Part shown: piece by piece, positions 34,987-44,500 of the stretch
How the letters are laid out: every line of letters begins with the position of its first letter
Numbering within the stretch: the first letter of the stretch is position 1
Source: Tubiluchus corallicola
Lineage: Eukaryota; Priapulida; Priapulimorpha; Priapulimorphida; Tubiluchidae
DNA: 64,000 nt
Direction: 5' to 3'
NCBI GenBank assembly: GCA_030141605.1
Contig: JAQGDQ010002379.1
Location: forward strand, 312,001-376,000
Made by a program: the position numbers and the translations under genes
Notes under the pieces: generated by a model
Databases searched by the model: none
The model's input: only the letters and a program-made list of their open reading frames with translations
What the model was told of the DNA's origin: nothing

Positions 34987-36250
34987 ATTCTTGTTTATTT
35001 AAACTTTAACTATATTTCTGTGTTACAATAAATGAACTCAAAACAGAAAATGCAATGCCTTATATGTTTAAAATTCCTGGCAAGAGCAAGGGGGTATTTT
35101 ACAGTACAATTCTAATGTTGTATATGATAGATATCATGAAGCAACATATTTTTATCATAATAGCTTATTGCCACACACACTAACATTTCTGGAAGTCAGT
35201 GATCAAAAGTTATATTACTGCATACCTAATTGCTCAGTTTAACAATATTAAATTATAAATCTACTCGTATTTTGCTTAATAAAAACTTTAATTTGCAAAC
35301 AATATGCAGCCAATAATATGCTAGAATCTGTTTTGTTTCTCGTGTCAAGTCAAACTCATGTACACAACCTTTTAAGATCACTCTCCACAGTAAGAACAGT
35401 GACACATGGGGACCTCGTGTTAAAATTAATGCTTTAGTATTTACAGTGAATTGCAGCTTTGTATTATGTATAACAAATAGATATCAGTTGTCAGAGTTTC
35501 ACAATGTAGTGAAATGAAAAAGTGAACTCATACAGTATCATGCTGAGTGCATTTGATGCTGCTCATTGTCTAATAATCAAAATACGAGAAAAAATTCACT
35601 AATAATTCTTGTTGCTGGTGTTGATCAAATGCACTAATCTTGTAATCTGATGTGACTTATCAAATGCACTTTCATTGTTTCTTTCATACACGTTCCTTAA
35701 TCATTGCCTTCTTTTTGGTTGTTAAATGTACGGTGTCATTTTGAGTAATTTATCTTACTTAGCTGTCCACATTGTTTTTCATTTGACAGGTAGTTTTGAT
35801 TTTTGTTAAGCGGCCATGCAATTTGTTTTTTTTACAGAAAAAGTGGCAATTTGTTAACATTCTACTTTATTTACTCTCATTTTATGTGTCTGTTTATGTG
35901 CGTAATGTATAGGTATTGTAAATTTTTTTCGTATTATGCTACTCTAATTTTTTTTCATTAAATTTCTATTTATGTGCAAGTTGCTGCAAATCTTTTAGGT
36001 GCTAATCGATGAAATAAAAGAAATGTTCACCTTCCATGCAAATAATTATATGTAAGTCTTAGTAAAATTAATAGTTGATCACTACAGCAATTTACCGTTA
36101 AAAATAATTAACAATGTTAATACTCAATTAAAAATTATTCGCAAATGAGCATAACCATTAACCAAGCCTAGCCCTAAGTGTCCAACGTGAGACTCGTCGT
36201 AAATATTCCGTCAATGTGTTACCAAGTGATTGGCTTTCCTGTTGAAGATA
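34987..36250 (+). other. Left block of duplication unit 1; no gene seen
   Basis: AT-rich sequence shared with 53528-54625. I see no open frame of note and no splice-bounded exon; it may contain the promoter side of the PBLD gene. It ends with CTGTTGAAGATATCCCGT (near 36240), where unit-specific LINE sequence takes over in both copies. Confidence 0.5.
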
Positions 36251-36299
36251 TCCCGTAATGCTTATTGGGGAATCGCGACGTGACGTGCAGAAATTGCTG

Positions 36300-38381
36300 A
36301 AATTCTAAACAATATTTTAAAAACAGGCACATTTCCGCAGGATATTCATAAAGGAATACTTATCCCTTTACCCAAGCCAGGTAAGAAACGAGGTCCTATA
36401 TAAAATCTTAGACCATTGATGTTGCTTACACTACTATACTAAGGAAGATCTGTACCGTTACCGTCGAAGGATAGAGGTTAAGCATACATAGCTTATAAAC
36501 CTCTCCACTCTTCCTTGTTTACTTTGTCAATATTAAGAATACATAATGGGTGGCGACACTACGATCACGAAGCGAAGCATAGGGTTTCTTGTTGCCATTG
36601 TGGCAACCTGGGGTCTATATATTTTTCAGCATTGTTTTTCCAAAATCTATGGAGACGAGACTTAAACTGGGCAGGATTGGGTGCTTGTATTACATGGTCA
36701 GGCAGCTTGTTCCACTCATTAATTACTCGCCTTGCGAATGTGAATCTTCTTCTGTTCCACCTTTTGGGAACTGTTCTCTTCTTGATTTTGTAGGAGTGAC
36801 CTCTGGTACCATGATATGTCTGTCGGTGAAAAAATATTTCACTGTTGATGGTTTCTATGCCTTTAAGAATACGGAATGTTTGGATTAAATCTTGTCTTTT
36901 GCGTCTGTATTTCAGAGTTGTAAGGCCGAGAATCTTAAGTCTTGCAACATACGGTAAATGAGAAATGGCAGGTACAAGTCTAGTAGCTCGACGTTGTATA
37001 CTTTCAATTTTTCTTATCATGTCTTGACGATTTGGGCTCCAAATCACATCACCATAATCCAGAATAGGACGAACGATTGATTTATATAGTTTGGTCGCCA
37101 CTGTATGTTGACTAGGATCTATGACAGGTTACACACTTACATTCCAACAAGCCAAGCAGCATATCAACCAGGACGGAATACTACTGAATTAGTACAAGCC
37201 TGTAAATTACTAGCCGGAAAAGCCATCTCTTCTGCTGATTACTCAATACATATTCATGATCGATATGTCAAAGGCCTTTGATTGTGTGCGGAGAAAAACT
37301 CTGCTATGCTGCCTGGAAGAAATCCTTGAACCTGATGAAATATACATCATAAGTATAATGTTAGAAAATTTATTAATTCAAGTCAGGTGTGAAGGGAAAT
37401 TGAGTCAGCCGTTTTCTACAGACAAAGGAGTACCTCAGGGTGACTGCCTAAGCCCTGTACTTTTCACTTTATATCTTGCCATAGCTCTCACTGAGGACAA
37501 AGTTATACCATTGAAAGACCTAGAAGATCACAACTACACAATTCTTGATCCTGAATTAATACCGAATGAAGTAAGACAAGAATGCAGTTACAGTTCTCTA
37601 CAAAGTAAGTCAACTACTATATCTATGCAGTATGCTGATGATGTGGCATGGATTACAAGAAACAAAGAAGACGTAGATGAAATAAAAAACTCAATAGAGG
37701 AGAAACTGAACAGAATGGATCTCATTGTAAACAAAAATAAAACTGAAGAGTTTCACATAACACGCCATGGTGATGAATCATGGCAAAGATGCAAGTATCT
37801 CGGTAGTCTGCTGACAACAGAAGACGACATATCAAGACGGAAGATAATGGCATTATCAGTTTACTCAAAACTTAAAAAAATTTCTTTGGAAACAAAAATT
37901 AGAATATTCTCAGCCTTAGTTGAAACTGTATTTCTATATAACTCTGAGCTCTGGACATTAAAAGCAAATCATAAAGCTGAAATCGATGCGTTTCAAAGGC
38001 GAAATTACAAAAACATGTTGGGTATTAGATGGCCAAAGAAAATTTCAAACAAAGATCTATATGAAACAATAAAAGAAGAACCTTGGACAAGAAAAATAAA
38101 AAGACGCCGTTTAAGATGGATTGGGCATATGCTTAGACTACCTGATGATACTCCAGTGAAGATAGCTCTTCAACAAGCCATAGAACCAGCTAAAAAACCT
38201 GCAGGAGGACAAATGTTAACATATTTAGATTTTGCACAAAAAGATTTAAACACTTTAGCATTGATCCTTAGAAATAAATCTACTTGGGGCATTGCGGCGA
38301 GCAGGGAGTCCTGGCATAGGGAGGTGAACAGAATCATGTCACTGGATGTGTGATTCATTGGATCATGATGATGATGATGAC
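36300..38381 (+). pseudogene. Non-LTR retrotransposon (LINE) reverse transcriptase, broken and interrupted
   Basis: A first piece (about 36302-36440) reads ILKTGTFPQDIHKGILIPLP, the start of an RT domain, with two stops. The element resumes at about 37112 with YIPTSQAAYQPGRNTTELV and, after a one-base frame change near 37255, continues as a 365-residue open frame (37256-38353). RT motifs are DMSKAFDCV, KGVPQGDCLSPVLF, the catalytic box YADDV, and a C-terminal RRRLRWIGHMLRLPDDTP stretch common in LINE ORF2 proteins. An ATGATGATGATG tail near 38366 marks the 3' end. Inference: a fairly young but dead LINE whose 5' part is missing. The clade was not determined. Confidence 0.5.
36441..37111 (-). 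pseudogene. 3' fragment of a second LINE, inserted antisense inside the first
   Basis: An open frame on the minus strand (37101-36565, 178 residues) begins KLYKSIVRPILDYGDVIWSP and contains RKIESIQRRATRLVPAI and LTTLKYRRKRQDLIQTFRIL. This is the typical thumb and C-terminal region of a CR1/Jockey-like reverse transcriptase. It has a natural stop and about 125 bp of 3' sequence. It is 5'-truncated, as expected for target-primed insertion, and splits the surrounding LINE. The flanks share AGGATCT/AAGATCT-like bases, a possible target duplication. Confidence 0.5.
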
Positions 38382-39395
38382 ATAGAGGAATTACAAGATG
38401 CAGAATGTACGATCAGCTGCCGTTTAGAAAAATATAATCTTAAAGTCAGCAATAGAAAGACTGAAGAATACCATATTCGAAGAGGAGGTAATTATTCATG
38501 GAAATGATGTAAATACTTTGGTGGCTTGTTAGACACCGAAGCTGACATACAAAGAAGGAAATTTCTTACATTGTCTGATTATACAGATGTCAACGGTTTT
38601 TGAAAACAATAGACTGTCTCTTGAAACCAAAGCCCAGATCCTTTCATCTTAGTTGAATCTGTGTTTTTGTACAGTGTTGACCTATGGGCAATAAAATTTA
38701 AGTAACAGAAGGAAATTGGCACTTTTCAAAGACATCTCTATAGAAATTACTCGCAATTAAATGGCCTGACTGAATATCTGCTTTACAGTCTTTTTTACAA
38801 TGACATCAGGACCTAGAGTTCAACTCGTTAAGGTCCCTTCTCATATTCATTTTAAATTTATCGATAGCGTTTGATGATCAGTATAATGTGGTGAAGAAGA
38901 ATCCTTGGAGTAAACAAATACAAGTAAGAAGATTGCTTTGGTTTGGTGGCAGCAGTGCATAATGCGTGGCATCAACAAGTGAGATGGGCCGTGTTATTTT
39001 TAGAACATAGCAGCACAGAAACGACGACGAACATATTTTAATATTCCTTGGTTCAAACGACTTTAGTCCAAAAGTCGAGCTCCGAACATCAAGATGGCTA
39101 GCATATGTTCTCTAATTACCAAGTAAAGCATAAGTAAGAATTGCCTTAAAGGAATCCTTAAAGAACCTTGCAAAAAACCATATGTCAAATGAAAAACAAC
39201 GTGGACAGCTAAGTAAGATAAATAAAGATGTTCAATAACTTTAACCCATTTATCTTTAGGAGTAGAAGAACTTACCGCACTAGCTGCAGATAGGAGTAGA
39301 TGGAATGCTCTAATGAATGGTAATGCCTCAATGTCTACAACAGATGGAAGAGACTTTGAAGACCATCTTTTATTTTAGAATTCTGACTGCCTAGT
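38382..39395 (+). pseudogene. Older, degenerate LINE relic shared by both duplication units
   Basis: With frame changes and stops, pieces read ELQDAECTISCRLEKYNLKV, then a CKY-GGLLDTEADIQRRKF-like stretch, and near 39260 VEELTALAADRSRWNALMNG. These are the same protein regions as the C-terminal part of the LINE at 37256-38353. Related sequence occurs at 55540-55640 and 56645-57110 in unit 2, so this relic was there before the duplication. Confidence 0.5.
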
Positions 39396-41004
39396 GGGTC
39401 ACTGATTCAAACCCAGGCTCAGTGTAGTCAAGTTTGATACCAAAATTCAGCAGTTGAGGTTTTATATAAACACATTTTATTTTTCATGACCTTTAGTATT
39501 AAAAAAAATCTGATTGATAAACATTAGTAAGGAATTGTGCAGTTACTGTGTTTAGGTAAATACGAGGGTCAAGCACATATAAGCACATATTTAAAACAGT
39601 TTAAACAAGTGTCAGAAATAATGCTTGGGCCTTTATTTGCTTTAATTGTCTTCGAACATTGAGAAACGTCCAGCTGAGATTTAGTAGCGCTTAAACTGTA
39701 CAGACCGTGAAAAGAACCTACCGATCATTAAACTAGATCAGTGTCGTAATAAACTTGAATAATTTCCATTGTCAAATCTGTGGTGAAATTACAATCAAGG
39801 TGAATAAGGTAAATAACAAGTATGATTGATCTGCTCTCATCTGACCTACTAATTCGCGTTAATTAAGCGGTTCTTTAACATAATTGTGCTACGTTATTAA
39901 ATATGAGAGTCGTAATTAGGTTTAACGATAGGCTATTTGATTAATTCCGCCTTAGGAATGAGTAAGTACTATAATATAATGTTCACACATTTACATTCAG
40001 ATATCCACATTTTAACAGCGACAGTGCATCAACAACAATCTAGTGATACAAATGTTAAACTAAAACATTACTGAAAGTTTACGATTTTGTAGTTTTTATA
40101 AGTTTCTGTGCTATATATGCCCCCATCCCTCCCACTCCTAGCATTCATCAGACATTTCAACAGATAGTACATATACTTCATATACATCTTCGTCATTGAT
40201 TGGGATTGTAACACTTCATTAATAAATATTTATGCTGGTTTTTCAAAATGTTTATTTGTAACATAGTATTTGTTCTTCATTTTTGTATAGTCATTGACAT
40301 AAAACAGTGCAATAGCTTGTGCATATGAGCTAGTAGTGTAATCAGTGTCTGCCAAATTGAAGCCTGACTCAGACCTGAATAATAAAAGACTGTCGAAAGG
40401 TGTTTAGGACGATTGCCTTATACAGAGGGAGAGGAAAGGGATTACAAAGTAGAGTACACAGATGTCCTGTTCTCATAAAGATCTGAATAATTAGTATGTA
40501 GAGTAACATTCGTTTCTGGCTATTGAAGTTTGCCTTTACAAATACGCTGTATCAGTTTGCTACACGACACAGATTACATGCTCACCCCAATGCTCAACTC
40601 AAACCAGCAGTATGCTAAGAATCCAGAAGTACATGCCGCATACACGCCGTACATACATAACATACGTTCATAGATAGAATACATGTGCACATAGCTCCAC
40701 AATTGATTACCTGCATATGTTATCACAAGTGGTATTTCCAGCGATTTAATTTGCTCATCATTATTTTTTGTCTGTTTATCATTACCATGCCCACTAGAAC
40801 ATAAATATAATTTACATTTTTAAGTATGTCAACTTTAGAAATGTCGTGATCCACATAACAGCACCTCTTTGAACTTTTGGAAGTTTAAAATTAGAACATT
40901 GCACTGAGTGCAGTCAGAGTGCAAAAATCAGGCTTAAGGCGTCTGAAATCATTAGGTGAAGTGTTAAATGTTTTAAGTTTTTTGGTAGATGTTTACGATC
41001 TAAC
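39396..41004 (+). other. Non-coding stretch upstream of PBLD copy 1
   Basis: No coding similarity seen. The last 30 bases (TTTTGGTAGATGTTTACGAT and on) match the sequence before the PBLD gene of unit 2 (about 57130-57155). The rest has no counterpart there that I can find by eye. Confidence 0.5.
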
Positions 41005-41359
41005 TGTTGTGGAGATCGCTGACGTCAAGTAGAATTGCACAGAACGTCGTAGAATGTTCTGTCGGGATGACCGCTTTAGCGTCTGGATTGTTCTCGAACA
41101 TTTGTTCCAGAAGTTTCTGCAGTGCGCTATATAAGGCGAAGCAGGCTGCCGACAGGGGATCGCACGCAGATCTAACACGGACTTATACTTACGCATTTAT
41201 ACTTACTTAAACGTTTTCCAGATTTTCACGTTTATTGTAATCATTTCAACGTTCCTTCATCTTTTGTATAGTAGAATTCTCGCTAAATAAAGCAGTTTTA
41301 TTTGACGGCGTGTTTTCTGGTTTTCTCTACGAGCCTTTCGAGAGAAACTAAACACAACA
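41005..41359. mobile_element. Solo LTR of an LTR retrotransposon
   Basis: The 355-bp element starts TGTTGTGG and ends ACACAACA, a TG...CA LTR with 7-bp inverted ends. It is flanked by a perfect 5-bp duplication CTAAC (41000-41004 and 41360-41364). It contains a TATATAA box (41128-41134) and an AATAAA signal (41286-41291), as expected of an LTR promoter and poly(A) site. Unit 2 has the uninterrupted target at about 57150-57185 (GATCTAACATGTACATTAGG). No internal retroelement genes remain, so it arose by LTR-LTR recombination. Confidence 0.5.
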
Positions 41360-41448
41360 CTAACTTGTATATTAAGTAATACGATACAGACAACATACTA
41401 GATTAAAAATTTCTAGCTTCATATTTGCATTTTGTTTCTACTCAACAG

Positions 41449-41565
41449 ACCAAGATGACAAGTTTAAATAAGGGATGCACGTTGCCTTTATATGTGGTGG
41501 ATGCTTTCACAAGCCAGGCATTTGCTGGAAATGCTACTGTTGTATGTCTAGTGTCACACAATCAG
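41449..41565 (+). CDS. PBLD: PBLD copy 1 exon 1
   Basis: A 3' splice site (ttgtttctactcaacag) ends 6 bases before the ATG at 41455, so the mRNA has either an upstream leader exon or a trans-spliced leader. Coding part 111 nt, phase 0 out: MTSLNKGCTLPLYVVDAFTS, then QAFAGNATVVCLVSHNQ. Donor CAG|gtaaat. Confidence 0.5.
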
Positions 41566-44500
41566 GTAAATTAATGATCTGTCATTAACAAACTTTTCGT
41601 CTTAATCTGTTGTCAGCTATTTTTATTGCACTGTTCTTCACTGCAAATAACTTGTGATCCTATAGCACAAAATCAAAGTCAATGTATGTGGCTTAATCGC
41701 ACTCTTATTTATGTAAAGATACGAGTTTTTAACTACTAACTGATAATGTTTCTTGTTATTTATTTATGCGATTAACTCAATTAATCTACTGTGTTACAAT
41801 AAATAAATCATTATATTATAATATTTAAATCACAGGCTTGCATAATAAAAATCACTGGTTTCCTTTTAGAAATATTGAAACAAATTTAACAAGTTAGATG
41901 AAAATAAAAGTGTCCATTTGGTCACAGCTGAAATCAATTTGTAATCAATTAAACTTATAACATCAGTCATAATAATGTCAGGATAATGGTGACTGTGCCT
42001 TTCAGTTATGTTTGTATTTGGATCTATTATAACAGTAGGTGTTTTTCATAAAGCGTTAGTATAATTTTAAGTGAGAATTACAATGAGTATCAATGCAGAA
42101 AATGCATTTTGTTGTTGTTGTTGTTTCCGTCTCTACTGAGGCTTTGTAGTTTCTTTTTGCAATTAGAATAGATATTCTGTGTATTATTTGAACTGTACAA
42201 AACAGCAGATATGTTATATGTTCAAAATGTATCCCAAACTGCCCAAAAGCTGTGTTGTTTTTATTAGTTGAATTGTGGTGTAATCTGCATTTCTTGGGTT
42301 ATATTATTAAATGGCTGTAGACATTGTGATGTATATAGTCCTTCGGTTATTCTATTTTAGGTAATCGACGATGCAAAAATGCAAAAAATTGCTTTCGAAA
42401 TGAACTTGCCGATAACCGGTTTCATTGCACTGCCAACAGAAAACGATTCGTTCAAGAATTCTTCCCGTTTTGGTCTACGATGGTTTACCCCTGCCTGCGA
42501 ATTCCAACTGTGCGGTCATTCCACTCTTGCTGCTGCCACGGTGCTTTTCTCTTGTGTTGGTAAATTTGCTAAGCAGGACAGAAATGTAAATCTAGAAGCT
42601 GAAGCTGAGTCAGTTGCTACTAAATCAGCTGAGTCACACAGTAAATCAGCTAGCTCGGCTGAAACTGAGTCAGTTGCTACTAAATCAGCTGACACTCACA
42701 GTAAATCAGCTAACTCGGCTGAAACTGAGTCAGTTGCTACTAAATCATCTGACACTCACATAGTAAATCAGCTAGCTCGGCTGAAGTAATTTTAATGTTG
42801 TAATTGTAATTTTAAACAAACAAGCATACAAAAACATACGTAAACTTGATAAAATCCTAAACAAAAAAATCTTTGCTTACGAATAGCCTAAATTGCTGCA
42901 GTTCAAGAATATGCCGGTACATGGTTTTTAAGAACGTGACAACTGACAACTGTGTGAGTGACAGTACTTTCTCTACCTTACTGCAGATGCTAGCAGTGCA
43001 GCACCATCATGTGCTCTGGTTCCGTACAAGTATAAAGAAAGAACTAAAGAAAAAAGACTTATTGTATTGAATATTATCGATAATATTGAGTGAAAATAGG
43101 GGGCGCTGCAGTTCTGATACTTATACACAACCGCCACTGTGCTGCATAAACACTAGGCCAAGTTGACCAAAACCTAAATTTTCCTAAGTGAACTTGGTTC
43201 AGGAATTGACACTTATGATTACTCCTTCAGTGGCTTACTTACTGGAGTTCACCATTACGAATGACAGATTGTGATTCTTATGTCCTGCAGCAACAATTTA
43301 GTGTTAGTTTGAATAGTTCTATTTGTGAACTGGTTTAAGTGATTCGACAGCACGCCCCTTTATATGCCATATATCTCTCATAATTTATGTACTCGCGATG
43401 TTAAAAAAATCTCCTGGCTTATAATCTGGCAACTCTAGCAATGGATTTATTGAAAATATAATTTAAATCCAACCCTTGGCAAGGCTTATCTGGATTACCA
43501 ACAAATCAATACTAAACACCAAAATGATCCCATACCTGTGGCTAATGTTGCCTATTTGTGCATTTTATTTAATTTTGAATTGACTGCTTTCTCATTCAAA
43601 AATTTCTGAAGTTTAGTATCTCTGCCAGCACACGTACAATATGACCGCATTGCAACCAGTGATTTCATCATCATCATAAGCCTGTTACATTATTTCTAGA
43701 CATTGGGCAGGCAAAATTCTAAAATAATAGAAATCTGTCCTCAAAACAGGTAAACACAGCAGTAATCTAACAAAAACTGGACACTGCTATGCCAGTGACT
43801 TTTTCGCAAGAGCAAAAATCATCACAGCCGGCAAAAATGTCAGCTACCTCGACTTCCGTCACCGAGCGGCTGGCACGACTAAAGCTGGGTTTCTTATCGG
43901 CTAGGTCGACTGTAGAAATAAACCGGCTGGAGCTGAGCTGAAGCGGTACGGCTCTGGCTTCTATGGCGATCCCATAAGTATTTTTCACGTTGTCTTGAAA
44001 ATCAGGGAGTTTTTATTTGCCAACCTAATACCAAACGAATTCACTGTGAATTTATTTGTGTGCTAATGTGTTTACTTCAAATAAGCTTCCATGCAGTTTT
44101 GCTTTTTTTTCTTCTATTGCTTGGAGATTGTGTGCCTTTTTTTGCATTTTAGGACTTAAAGCATTCCGCTGTTTTCAGTTCTCATCATATTTGGCATTTT
44201 CTTAGGAGACTGTCAGCTTTCCCTTCTTTTTATCTGCACTTTAAAAAATTGGAAAAGAAAAATAGTGCCTGTTAACCATATTCTAAACCATATTCTATTC
44301 AAATAATGAAATTACAATTAGGCATTGCAATATTTGATTGTATTGCTAATCCACTAATGCTACGATTAGGCTCTAAATATTTGTGAAATTGATAATCATT
44401 ATGATAGGCAGGTCTGAAATTAAAAGGCAGCTAGTGAATATATCTACAGCTATGTAAATTATTACAGGTAACGAATTTACAGAGATTACATTTGATACGC

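Larger units (their letters stand above)
42560..44467 (+). other. PBLD copy 1 intron 2, built largely of repeats
   Basis: Contents in order: three 60-bp minisatellite units (42601-42782), a hAT-like MITE relic (about 42787-43132), the right end of the element family also found in the calcineurin intron (about 43327-43439), and a roughly 475-bp dispersed repeat (about 43504-43980). The last 480 bases are AT-rich and align with copy 2. Confidence 0.5.

Noticed and set aside
36515-36888. + strand open frames of 92 and 99 residues
   Set aside because: They are the antisense shadow of the minus-strand LINE reverse transcriptase.
38170-38358. Minus-strand 62-residue open frame
   Set aside because: It is a shadow of the + strand LINE reverse transcriptase.
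42379-42789. A separate 136-residue gene
   Set aside because: Its first part is PBLD exon 2 with an internal Met; the rest is intron repeat reached by ignoring the donor.
43767-43988. 73-residue minus-strand open frame
   Set aside because: It lies wholly in the dispersed repeat, is not preserved in the other three repeat copies as far as I can see, and has no domain.
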